From contig JAJFJT010000012.1 in NCBI GenBank assembly GCA_021773795.1, positions 186,001 through 250,000 of the forward strand: a stretch of DNA of 64,000 bases, given 5' to 3'. The position numbers were made by a program, and so were the translations under genes. Positions 43,161-51,164 of this stretch are shown piece by piece. The stretch is from Gammaproteobacteria bacterium. Its GTDB lineage: Bacteria > Pseudomonadota > Gammaproteobacteria > HK1. Every line of letters begins with the position of its first letter. The stretch's first letter is position 1. Under the pieces are notes generated by a model that searched no databases, was not told the DNA's origin, and was given only the letters and a program-made list of their open reading frames with translations.

Positions 43161-43320
43161 GGGAAGCTCTGATTTATTCTGGACAAAGTAGCTTGCAATT
43201 CAAAATGTTCAGATTTGAGGCGCTGATCTTCGTAATAGCAGGCTATTACGAAGATCAGCAACGATAAAGATGGACATTTTGGGCGCAAGATACGAGTTCA
43301 TGAACAGATCAGAGATTCCT
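43161..43320. repeat. Dispersed repeat family B, copy 2 (160 bp, reverse orientation)
   Basis: The element is inverted compared with copy 1. Outer ends are GGGAAGCTCTGATTTATTC and GATCAGAGATTCC, with TTAG before and TCAG after as an imperfect target duplication. The middle is modified: it contains a long perfect inverted stretch (CTGATCTTCGTAATAGC ... GCTATTACGAAGATCAG), forming a stable hairpin. It ends 4 bases beyond the stop of the REC-PAS-GGDEF-EAL gene and may act as its terminator. Confidence 0.8.
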
Positions 43321-43324
43321 CAGT

Positions 43325-45829
43325 TCAGACGTGATTTTTCACCACACTCAGGGGCGGTTTATCACCAGGCGTGGTAAAGGCCCCGGCGCTGAGCAGTACC
43401 GGTTTTGCAATGGTGTAACCCTGAGCAAAGTCGACCCCTATTTTTTTTAGTTTCTTCAGGATCGCCGGGTTTTCCACGAATTCGGCAATGGTCTTTTTAC
43501 CCATCACCTGGCCGATCTCGTTGATGGATTTCACCATCGCACAGTCGATGGGATCTTCGACAATATCGCGCACGAAGATGCCGTCAATCTTGAGGTAATC
43601 TACCGACAAGTTCTTGAGATAGGCAAAGGAGGAAAGCCCACTGCCGAAATCGTCCAGGGCAAAGTGGCAACCCCATTCCTTGAGTACGCGGATAAAACGG
43701 GTGGCGGCTGCGAGATTGGCAATGGCCGCCGTTTCAGTGATCTCAAAACAGAGTTTCTCCGGTGGTATGTGGGTGTTATCAAGCAGCCCTGTGATGAAGG
43801 TGAGAAAGTCCTTTTCACTGAGGGAATGACCTGAGAGGTTGATAGCGCAAAGATGCAGGCTGTCGACATGTGCCGGGTGTCTGGCCAGCCAGTCCAGGAC
43901 GGTACTCACCACCCAACGATCGATGCGGGTGGAAAGATTGTAGCGTTCCGCTGCGGGCAGAAAAGCACCGGGAGGAACCAGCTTGCCTTCCTTGTCGATC
44001 ATGCGTAGCAGCAACTCGTAGTGCAGTCCCTCATCGCTGCTATCACTGATGGGCATGATGGTTTGCATCCACAGTTGCAGGCGATTCTCCTCCAGCGCTT
44101 CGTGGATGCGGGATACCCACTGCATCTCGCCATGCCGGCGGGCCAGTTCGGCGTCTTCTTCATGATAGACGTGGATACGGTTACGGCCAGCGTCCTTGGC
44201 TGCATAGCAAGCAGTGTCGGCGGCGCTCAGCAAGCTGGTGATATCACGACTGTTGGCATCGATGGGTACCAGGCCGATGCTCACCCCGAGGCTAAAACTT
44301 TTCTCGTCCCACAGAAAACGGAATTCGTCCACGGTCCGGCGCAGGCTGTTGGCCACCCGGCGTGCCTGCTTCAGGGTGCAATGTTCCATTAACACCCCAA
44401 ATTCGTCTCCACCCAGGCGGGCGAGGGTGTCACGCTTGCGTACCCCTAGCTTGAGTATGTTGCTGAGCTGGCGTAGTAGTTCATCCCCGGCGATATGGCC
44501 GCAGGTGTCGTTAATGACCTTGAATTGATCCAGGTCCAGATACAGCAGCGCGTGGCGGGCCTTGTTACCGCGTGCTTGCTCCAGCACCCGTTCCAAACGT
44601 TGGGTGAAGGCCTGGCGGTTAACCAGCCCGGTGAGGGCGTCGTGAGTGGCCTGGTAGGAAAGCTGCCGGGCAAGGCGGTGGGCCTCGGTAATATCCTCAC
44701 ATACCATCAGCACGGTGGCGGAGCCCCGGGGGTGGATCTGGGCACGGGCGGTGGCACGCACCCAGAGTAGGCTGCCATCGCGACGTACCTGGCGGTGTTC
44801 CCAGATCAGGGTTTCACCACCGCGCTCGATACAGTCGGTGAGGTGCAACTCGAAGTGTGACAACTCCTCCTCCGGCAGGATGAGGGAGGCGTGCTGGCCC
44901 ACCAGCTCTTCCAGTGTATAGCCCAGCTCATCGGCGGCGTAGCGATTGACCGAGAGTAGGGTTCCGGTTGAGTTGAGGGTGAGGAAGATGGCCGGGGTTT
45001 CATCGTACAGGCTGCGATAGCGCTGTTCACTGGTGCGTAAAGCCTGTTCAGCGCGAATACGTTCGCTGATTTCGGTTTCGATGCCAATGTAATGGGTGGT
45101 TATTCCCGTTGCATCCGTTAGCGGGAAGATGGAGCTCTGAACGTGATAGTAGCGGCCATCCTTGCGGCGATTGCAGAGTTCACCCTGCCAGATGTTGCCC
45201 TCGCGCAGGGTGGCCCAAAGTTCCTCATAGACCGCTGCCGTGGTGCGACCGGATTTGAGGATGCGGGGGTTCTCTCCCTTAACCTCGTCGGCGGGGTATC
45301 CACTGATGCGTGTAAACCCCGGATTGACGTATTCAATACGCCCCTCTGGGTCGGTGATCACCACCGCATTGGGTGTTTGTGCCACCACCCGGGAGAGCTT
45401 CTCTATCTCCTCATCGCTCTGTTTTTTGCGGCAGCGGTCGCGGACCGCGTACAGCTCGCGCTCCACTGTAGGCCCCAGGCGTGCCAAGTCATTCTTGGCT
45501 ACAAAATCGTGTGCTCCGGTATGCATCAGATCGGAAGCCTGTCCAATGTCTATAGCACCGGACATGAGTATGAAGGCCGGGTCCTGGTCACTATTGCGGA
45601 CGAGTTCAAGGGCCTGAACAGGAGAAAATCCAGGCAGGTTATAGTCGCAAAGCACCAGGTCCCAGCGGGTGTCTTGCAATGCTGCAGTGACACCGGACGC
45701 TGTTTCTACGCGCTGGTGAGAGGCATCGAAGCCAGCTTTTTTCAGGGCCAGCAGCGTTAGCTCTGCATCATCTGTATTGTCTTCAATCAGCAGCACCCTG
45801 ATGGATAACATGATGTTCAGCCCCGTCAT
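43325..45829 (-). CDS. REC-PAS-PAS-GGDEF-EAL c-di-GMP signalling protein
   Basis: An 834-residue protein. The receiver has Asp in LVLCDYNLPGF and Lys in DFVAKNDL. PAS domains lie at about 150-265 and 275-390. The GGDEF domain is intact (LARLGGDEFGVL) with an RKRD inhibitory site. The EAL-family domain has YELLLRM in place of EALxR, keeping ExLxR, then EITETAAI, DDFGSGLSSFAYL, LKIDGIFV and AEFVEN. This ELL subtype is common in GGDEF-EAL proteins, and both activities are possible. ATG 45829 overlaps the stop of the upstream single-receiver gene by 4 bases; ATG 45811 is an alternative. It is the last gene of a three-gene signalling operon. Confidence 0.9.
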   Translation of the reverse strand: MTGLNIMLSIRVLLIEDNTDDAELTLLALKKAGFDASHQRVETASGVTAALQDTRWDLVLCDYNLPGFSPVQALELVRNSDQDPAFILMSGAIDIGQASDLMHTGAHDFVAKNDLARLGPTVERELYAVRDRCRKKQSDEEIEKLSRVVAQTPNAVVITDPEGRIEYVNPGFTRISGYPADEVKGENPRILKSGRTTAAVYEELWATLREGNIWQGELCNRRKDGRYYHVQSSIFPLTDATGITTHYIGIETEISERIRAEQALRTSEQRYRSLYDETPAIFLTLNSTGTLLSVNRYAADELGYTLEELVGQHASLILPEEELSHFELHLTDCIERGGETLIWEHRQVRRDGSLLWVRATARAQIHPRGSATVLMVCEDITEAHRLARQLSYQATHDALTGLVNRQAFTQRLERVLEQARGNKARHALLYLDLDQFKVINDTCGHIAGDELLRQLSNILKLGVRKRDTLARLGGDEFGVLMEHCTLKQARRVANSLRRTVDEFRFLWDEKSFSLGVSIGLVPIDANSRDITSLLSAADTACYAAKDAGRNRIHVYHEEDAELARRHGEMQWVSRIHEALEENRLQLWMQTIMPISDSSDEGLHYELLLRMIDKEGKLVPPGAFLPAAERYNLSTRIDRWVVSTVLDWLARHPAHVDSLHLCAINLSGHSLSEKDFLTFITGLLDNTHIPPEKLCFEITETAAIANLAAATRFIRVLKEWGCHFALDDFGSGLSSFAYLKNLSVDYLKIDGIFVRDIVEDPIDCAMVKSINEIGQVMGKKTIAEFVENPAILKKLKKIGVDFAQGYTIAKPVLLSAGAFTTPGDKPPLSVVKNHV

Positions 45830-46263
45830 TTTGCCCGTGTGTTGAGTAACAGCCAATACAGGCCAAGTTGATTCACCGCGGAGATGAAGTCCTCATAGCG
45901 CACCGGTTTGCGCACATAGCTGTTGGCGCCGTTGCGATAGCTCTCCACGATATCTGCGTCCTCATCCGAGGTGGTGAGAATTACCACGGGTAGACACTCT
46001 GTTATCGGATTGGCGCGGATTTCCTTGAGTACTTCAATGCCGTGCAGCTTGGGGAGCTTGAGATCGAGCAGTACCAGAGTGGGTAGGCAGTGGTTGTTGC
46101 GAGTAGCGTATTGCTTGCGGGAAAAGAGGTAATCGAGGGCCTCTACGCCGTCCTTGACCACCGTGATTTCATTGCTGAGCTGATGCTGCTTGAAGGCGCG
46201 CAGGGTGAGTTCCACGTCATCCGGGTTATCTTCTACCAACAGGATATGGGTGGTTGTAGACAT
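45826..46263 (-). CDS. Single-domain response regulator (Rcp1-like)
   Basis: A 145-residue receiver-only protein. Acidic pair EDNPDD near residues 11-16, phosphorylation Asp in LVLLDLKLPKLHG, Thr in VVILTTSDED and Lys in YVRKPV. The long loop before the Asp (YLFSRKQYATRNNHCLPT) is typical of Rcp1-type regulators, which pair with phytochrome-like kinases. The kinase upstream (80 bases away) is the likely partner. The stop overlaps the start of the downstream GGDEF-EAL gene, giving a relay kinase to receiver to c-di-GMP enzyme. Confidence 0.92.
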   Translation of the reverse strand: MSTTTHILLVEDNPDDVELTLRAFKQHQLSNEITVVKDGVEALDYLFSRKQYATRNNHCLPTLVLLDLKLPKLHGIEVLKEIRANPITECLPVVILTTSDEDADIVESYRNGANSYVRKPVRYEDFISAVNQLGLYWLLLNTRAK

Positions 46264-46343
46264 GGTGCGTTCTCCTGATTCCGACTCCTTCAGTGCCTCG
46301 TTCCGTGAGTGTCGTGCAACAGACCAGGTCGGAGGATTTCGCT

Positions 46344-48224
46344 TTATTTCCCCGGTGAAACTTGGGGAATATCGGGTATCTCGCTACCCATAGTGAAGTA
46401 GAAACAGGCCCCTTTGTCCACCTCGGCCTCGGCCCAGATGCGGCCGCCGTGGCGGTGGATCAGGCGTTCTACGGTGGCGAGACCGATGCCTGATCCGGGA
46501 AATTCATCGGCGGGAAGCAGGCGTTCGAAGGGAGAAAACAGGCGTCCGGCATGGGCCATATCAAAGCCCACGCCATTGTCGCTGACGAAGTATGCGGCTT
46601 CACCGTTGATGGTACGGATGCCCAATTCAATCCGTGCCTGGTCTGTTTTGCCGGTGTATTTCCAGGCATTAGCCAACAGGTTTTGAAGCACGATCACTAG
46701 CGCGGAGGGATCTCCCTGGACGCGCAAATCCGGGGTGATGTGGATCTCCATCAGGCGTTCTGGCTCCGCCGTTTGCAGCCCTGCAAGAATTTCTGTAGCA
46801 ATGGACGACAGATTGACCGAGTGAGTCTTAAACACCATGCGTGTGGTGCGTGAGAGGGTGAGCAAGTCATCGATGAGTGTTCCCATGCGCTGAGTGCCAC
46901 TGCGGATGCGCTCAAGATAGTGGCAGGCTTGCGGGTCCAGGCCTTCACTGTAATCCTCCAGCAGGGCCTGGCTAAAGCCGTCAATATTGCGCAGCGGTGC
47001 GCGGAGGTCGTGGGAGACCGAGTAGGCAAAGGCATCGAGTTCATGGTTCAGGGCCTGCAGATCCGAGGTGCGCGCCGCCACCCGTCCTTCCAGTTCCGCA
47101 TTGAGTTTGACCAGGGCGATCTCCGCCTCGCGCCGCTGTATGGCGTTTCCCAGGCGTTTGGCTATTTCATCAAGCAGGGCGCGTTCCTCTTTGAGGAAGG
47201 GGCCCTCGTCTGCATCCTGGAATTGCTCCGTGTAGCAGATGTCTATACCCCCGCGGAGCTTGCCATTGACTCTGAGATCCACCTGCTGGCACCAGGCCGT
47301 TTGGCTATAGCCTTTGCTGTTGTAGCTTTGTTTGTCCAGACGGACGCGTGCCCGGGTGTGATCCGGGTATTGCCAGCCAGCGGGTAGAATTTCTGCTGCC
47401 TGGGCACACAATTCCGCGGGTGTTATCTCTGCCTGGCTGATGATCAGGGAAAGCTGGTAGAGGCAGTCTATTTCCTTGCTGCGTTCACCCAGTTCCCATT
47501 CCTGTAGCTTGAGTGTAGCCAATAGTCGTTTCTGCTTACGCAGGTCGTGCAGGCTGGCGATAAAGAAGCGCTTACCCTGTTCCTGGTATTCCCTTAGTTG
47601 CAGTAGATGCGGTACGGCGCTGCCATCCCGATGTTGCCCGGTGACCTCCACCTTGCCCCACGACATGTGTCGCTCCCCACTATCCAGGTAACGCGCTAGC
47701 GCCAGGCTATGACGTTCAAAGGTCTTTACATCCATGATGCGTGCCAGGGATTGGCCGGTGAGCTCTCTCGGGCCGAATCCAAACATGGCGTTGGCCTGAT
47801 CATTGGCATAGCCCACGATGCTGCGGCGATCAATAGCAATAATGCCATCGCTTCCCATTTCCGCCACACTGCGGTAGCGGGTTTCACTTTGGCTGAGTTC
47901 CGCCTCACTGCGCTTGAGGAAATAGCCGGCGAAAGCGATGGCCCAGATGCTGCCAAGGGATAACAGGCGATTGCTGAGGACCACCCACGAAAGGCCCTCG
48001 GCGGGTGAGTACGCGTAGCCAATGAGGACGCAGCAGCTGCTGACTGCGGCGGTGCCGAGAACGCCGCCAATCCCCGGTAGCCAGAGGGCGAGCAGCATGG
48101 CGGAGATATAGGCCACGCCCACGGCAACCCCCAAGGGTATCTGCAGGTCCAGGGTGAGTACGCCCAGCGTGAGCAGGGTGATGGCAACGAGCAGCCATCT
48201 GGGATGAAGGCGAGTCTCAGGCAT
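46344..48224 (-). CDS. Membrane sensor histidine kinase (multi-TM, PAS, GAF-like, HisKA, HATPase)
   Basis: A 626-residue kinase. The N-terminus has four to five hydrophobic helices (LLVAITLLTLGVLTL to SLGSIWAIAFAGYF), then a PAS domain (VGYANDQANAMFGFG), a divergent GAF-like middle, and a coiled coil leading to the H-box SVSHDLRAPLRNIDGF. The ATPase part shows LLANAWKYT, DNGVGFD and GSGIGLATV. The kinase type resembles phytochrome-like kinases paired with Rcp1 regulators. ATG 48224 with AGAGGGCA upstream is preferred over 48275, because the FNR box and the TATGGT -10-like hexamer place the transcript start near 48259, downstream of 48275. Confidence 0.9.
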   Translation of the reverse strand: MPETRLHPRWLLVAITLLTLGVLTLDLQIPLGVAVGVAYISAMLLALWLPGIGGVLGTAAVSSCCVLIGYAYSPAEGLSWVVLSNRLLSLGSIWAIAFAGYFLKRSEAELSQSETRYRSVAEMGSDGIIAIDRRSIVGYANDQANAMFGFGPRELTGQSLARIMDVKTFERHSLALARYLDSGERHMSWGKVEVTGQHRDGSAVPHLLQLREYQEQGKRFFIASLHDLRKQKRLLATLKLQEWELGERSKEIDCLYQLSLIISQAEITPAELCAQAAEILPAGWQYPDHTRARVRLDKQSYNSKGYSQTAWCQQVDLRVNGKLRGGIDICYTEQFQDADEGPFLKEERALLDEIAKRLGNAIQRREAEIALVKLNAELEGRVAARTSDLQALNHELDAFAYSVSHDLRAPLRNIDGFSQALLEDYSEGLDPQACHYLERIRSGTQRMGTLIDDLLTLSRTTRMVFKTHSVNLSSIATEILAGLQTAEPERLMEIHITPDLRVQGDPSALVIVLQNLLANAWKYTGKTDQARIELGIRTINGEAAYFVSDNGVGFDMAHAGRLFSPFERLLPADEFPGSGIGLATVERLIHRHGGRIWAEAEVDKGACFYFTMGSEIPDIPQVSPGK

Positions 48225-48293
48225 TGCTGCCCTCTGGGTGTGGATAGCGGTACTTTCAACCCAGTACCATAGCAAACTACTCGGTTAATATCC

Positions 48294-48307
48294 TTGATCC
48301 AGATCAA
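48294..48307 (-). promoter_or_regulatory. FNR/ANR box upstream of the kinase/GGDEF-EAL operon
   Basis: TTGATCCAGATCAA is a perfect palindrome inside CTTGATCCAGATCAAG. On the minus strand, TATGGT (48266-48271) is 32 bases from the box centre, the class II spacing also seen at 40136. This supports oxygen-linked control of the kinase operon. The divergent accA gene has no -10 at the matching distance. Confidence 0.8.
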
Positions 48308-48387
48308 GTTAGGGAGCATAAATTGGCACCCATCCGGCTGGCTCCATAAGCACTTGGGGAGAGGCTTTTTTGCTATAGTTCTGCCCC

Positions 48388-49344
48388 ATGGACCTTAACT
48401 TTCTTGAATTTGAACAGCCTATTGCCGATTTGGAGGCAAAGATCGAGGCGCTGCGTCACGTGGGCAGCGATAGCGAGATTAATATCGGTGAGGAGATCTC
48501 CCGTCTGGAGGCTAAGGCCCGGGATCTCACCCGCTCTATATACTCCGACCTCAAGCCCTGGCAGGTGGCTCAGGTGGCCCGCCATCCGCAGCGCCCCTAT
48601 ACGCTGGACTACATCCCACAGATCTTTACGGACTTCCAAGAGCTGCATGGGGATCGTAGTTTTGCCGACGATGGCGCTATGATCGGCGGCCTGGCGCGCC
48701 TTGATGGCACCCCGGTGATGGTGATTGGTCATCAGAAAGGGCGCGTGACCAAGGAGAAGCTGAAACGCAACTTCGGTATGCCGCGCCCGGAGGGCTACCG
48801 CAAGGCCCTGCGTCTGATGCAGATGGCGGAGCGCTTTGGCCTGCCCATCCTGACCTTTATTGATACCCCGGGGGCCTATCCTGGCATTGATGCCGAGGAG
48901 CGTGGGCAGAGCGAGGCCATTGCCCGTAATCTCTATGTGCTTTCCGGGCTGAAGACACCCATCATCTGTACCGTAATCGGCGAAGGTGGTTCTGGTGGGG
49001 CATTGGCCATTAGCGTGGGCGATCGCCTGCTGATGCTCGGTTATAGCACCTACTCGGTGATCTCCCCCGAGGGTTGTGCAGCGATCCTGTGGAAAGACAG
49101 TGCGCGGGCGCAGGACGCGGCCGAGGCCATGGGGATTACCTCTCATCGGCTAAGTAAATTAGGTCTGGTGGATCGGGTGATCGAGGAGCCTCTGGGCGGT
49201 GCCCATCGGGATTCCGAGGCCATGGCTATTGCTCTCAAACAGGCCCTCAAGGAGGAGTTGGCACGGTTGATGGACACCGATCTGACGGAGTTGGTGGTGG
49301 CTCGCCATCAGCGGCTCAATGCCTACGGGGAGTTCAAGGTTTAA
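48388..49344 (+). CDS. accA: Acetyl-CoA carboxylase carboxyltransferase subunit alpha
   Basis: A 318-residue protein of the family length. The N-terminal [20 protein letters not shown] helix, [20 protein letters not shown], the [20 protein letters not shown] oxyanion segment and [20 protein letters not shown] are all classical AccA. It transfers the carboxyl group from biotin to acetyl-CoA in fatty acid synthesis, with AccD. No Shine-Dalgarno sequence is seen before the ATG; TATAGT (48374-48379) ends 8 bases upstream, so the mRNA may be leaderless. Confidence 0.97.
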   Translation: MDLNFLEFEQPIADLEAKIEALRHVGSDSEINIGEEISRLEAKARDLTRSIYSDLKPWQVAQVARHPQRPYTLDYIPQIFTDFQELHGDRSFADDGAMIGGLARLDGTPVMVIGHQKGRVTKEKLKRNFGMPRPEGYRKALRLMQMAERFGLPILTFIDTPGAYPGIDAEERGQSEAIARNLYVLSGLKTPIICTVIGEGGSGGALAISVGDRLLMLGYSTYSVISPEGCAAILWKDSARAQDAAEAMGITSHRLSKLGLVDRVIEEPLGGAHRDSEAMAIALKQALKEELARLMDTDLTELVVARHQRLNAYGEFKV

Positions 49345-49471
49345 GGGTTGCCGTCGGATTACCGCTCTATTGGCATTCTCGGCAAAGCTCCCGCATCCTG
49401 CTCACGCCCCTCACCTACATCCATGTAGGCGATTGCTTCTGCATTACCCTATTACCGTACATAATGTCGTT

Positions 49472-49495
49472 GCGGGTTAGCGACAGCGTAACCCG
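49472..49495. repeat. Palindromic intergenic repeat
   Basis: GCGGGTTAGCGACAGCGTAACCC forms an imperfect palindrome in the 160-base gap between accA and the convergent GAF gene; the same core is at about 23696-23726. The start of the gap (TCGGATTACCGCTCT, from 49357) resembles the start of the gap after nudC (63713), another repeat fragment. Confidence 0.55.
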
Positions 49496-49505
49496 GGAAA
49501 AAACT

Positions 49506-50108
49506 TCAGGCCGACTGTTGTTTTCCTTGCTGAATCAGGGTGTGGAGCAACTCACCTGCGTAGCGACACATGAGGGTCAGCAGGGTTTGGTCGTCGGCAG
49601 TAAAGGGTTCTTCGTCTTCTTTGTTCAGAACTTCAATAACCCCCAGCACCTGATTACCACCGATGATTGGTGCGGCGAGGATGGAACGGGTCTTGAAGTG
49701 CAAGTCCTCATCCATCTGGGCGTAAAAACGGTCATCCATCTGGGCGTCGTTGACGATGGTGGCACGACGATTTTCTACTACCCAGCCAGCAATTCCCTTG
49801 CCCGCTGGCACCCTTCGCCAGGCGAGTTGTTCCTGTGGGATGGCCCCCTGGCTGAGTACGAAGGAGAGCTCGCCCGAATCCTCGTCCAGTACCAGCAGTG
49901 AACCGTCTTTGGCGCGGATGGTCTCGCGGGCGTTGCCAAGGATATTCGCAAGCAGGTCCATGACTTCGCCCTCGCCCTGGGGGTGTTCCACTGCCTCGGT
50001 GAGGTTTTCCAGGGCATCGATGAACTGGCGCAACGCCTGTAGTTCCTGAGTCAAGCGCTGGTTTTCTGCCTCCAGTTGGGCCTGTTCTTCCTTTGCTGAT
50101 ACGTCCAT
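49506..50108 (-). CDS. GAF-domain protein, paralogue 2
   Basis: A 200-residue cytoplasmic protein. An N-terminal coiled coil (EEQAQLEAENQRLTQELQAL) is followed by a GAF domain with GKGIAGWVVENRRATIVND, DDRFYAQMDEDLHFKTRSIL and GGNQVLGVIEVLNKEDEEPF, as in free-standing sensor GAF proteins. Start assignment is uncertain: ATG 50108 with GGGGAT at good spacing is used, and 50114 and 50159 are alternatives. The protein is very like the product of the gene upstream (50313-50975), from which it is separated by a family B repeat. No output domain is present. Confidence 0.82.
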   Translation of the reverse strand: MDVSAKEEQAQLEAENQRLTQELQALRQFIDALENLTEAVEHPQGEGEVMDLLANILGNARETIRAKDGSLLVLDEDSGELSFVLSQGAIPQEQLAWRRVPAGKGIAGWVVENRRATIVNDAQMDDRFYAQMDEDLHFKTRSILAAPIIGGNQVLGVIEVLNKEDEEPFTADDQTLLTLMCRYAGELLHTLIQQGKQQSA

Positions 50109-50160
50109 TAGCATATCCCCATAGCTGGCTGTGTCAGTGTGGGCGATCCATGCCGTCATT

Positions 50161-50326
50161 TAGGGAAGCTCTGATCTATTCGTGAACTTGTATCTTGCGC
50201 CCAAAATGCCCCTCTTTATCGTTGCTGCTCTTCGCAATAGATTGACTATTACGTGCGACCAGCGCCTCAAAGCTGAACATTTTGAATCACAATCTACTTC
50301 GCTCAGAATAAATCAGGGTTTCCTTA
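50161..50326. repeat. Dispersed repeat family B, copy 3 (166 bp)
   Basis: Ends GGGAAGCTCTGATCTATTC and CAGGGTTTCC with TTAG before and TTAT after. The interior is close to copy 1 (TATCTTGCGCCCAAAAT, TGAACATTTTGAATCACAAT). It lies exactly between the two GAF paralogues. Its right end supplies the last three codons and the stop of GAF paralogue 1, and its left end is next to the start region of paralogue 2. Confidence 0.85.
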
Positions 50327-50975
50327 TTATTGATAGTGTGTGCGATAGCGTCAGTGTCAGGGTGTCTTCGACCCCGATATTCTGATGTTGTAGCAGGGAC
50401 TCTAGCAGTTCTCCGGCAAAACGGCATACCAGCCCGAGATGGGTCTGGTCCGGCAGGCTGAATAGCTTGGAGTTCTCCTTGTTCAGCAATTCGATGACCC
50501 CGAGCACTTTGCCGCGACCAATGATGGGTGCCGCCAGCACCGCCTGAGTGTGAAAATCCAGTTCCTGGTCTAGTTGACCATCAAAGCGATCATCCATCTG
50601 CACATTGTTGACGATAGTGGTACGTCGGTTTTCTACCACCCAGGATGCGATGCCCTGTCCCCGGGGAATACGCCGCCACAGCAGTTCCTCGCTCGATATC
50701 TCACCACGGACGAGAATGAAAACCAGCTCTTCGGTATCCTCATCTCGTGCTAACAGAGAGCCATCCTGGGCATGGGTCAGTTTCATGGTGATGCCCAGGA
50801 TCTCGTTGAGCAGTTCAATCACCTGAGCATCGGGTTGCGGACTCTCAATTGCTCCCATGACTTCGTCGAGGGCCTCAATAAAGCTGCGTAACGTGCTGAC
50901 TTCCCCAGCCAGCCGAACATTCTCGAGGCTGAGCCGGCTGCGGTCGTCGGCATTTGGGCTCTGGTGTTCGGTCAT
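50313..50975 (-). CDS. GAF-domain protein, paralogue 1
   Basis: A 220-residue protein of the same design as the next gene: a coiled coil (LENVRLAGEVSTLRSFIEAL), then a GAF domain with GQGIASWVVENRRTTIVNN, DDRFDGQLDQELDFHTQAVL and GRGKVLGVIELLNKENSKLF. The C-terminus is about 20 residues longer than in paralogue 2 (NIGVEDTLTLTLSHTLSIIRKP, shown only as a tail mark), and its final three residues and stop come from a family B repeat. The insertion has therefore changed the 3' end. A diffusible signal sensor without output domain is inferred. Confidence 0.8.
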   Translation of the reverse strand: MTEHQSPNADDRSRLSLENVRLAGEVSTLRSFIEALDEVMGAIESPQPDAQVIELLNEILGITMKLTHAQDGSLLARDEDTEELVFILVRGEISSEELLWRRIPRGQGIASWVVENRRTTIVNNVQMDDRFDGQLDQELDFHTQAVLAAPIIGRGKVLGVIELLNKENSKLFSLPDQTHLGLVCRFAGELLESLLQHQNIGVEDTLTLTLSHTLSIIRKP

Positions 50976-51164
50976 ATTTATTATTCTTTAATGGCCTTTT
51001 GGATTCTGCATCCATACGGCGCGTGTCTGTCCTCTAATCCTAGTCCTTAGACGGTTACTTCCACAAGAATTCCATAATGAATATCGTGCCACTCATTAGT
51101 AGTGCACCGCTATAATGCCGCATGAGTATTTTTCAACAGTCCCCTGACAGCCTGGCCGACGGCC

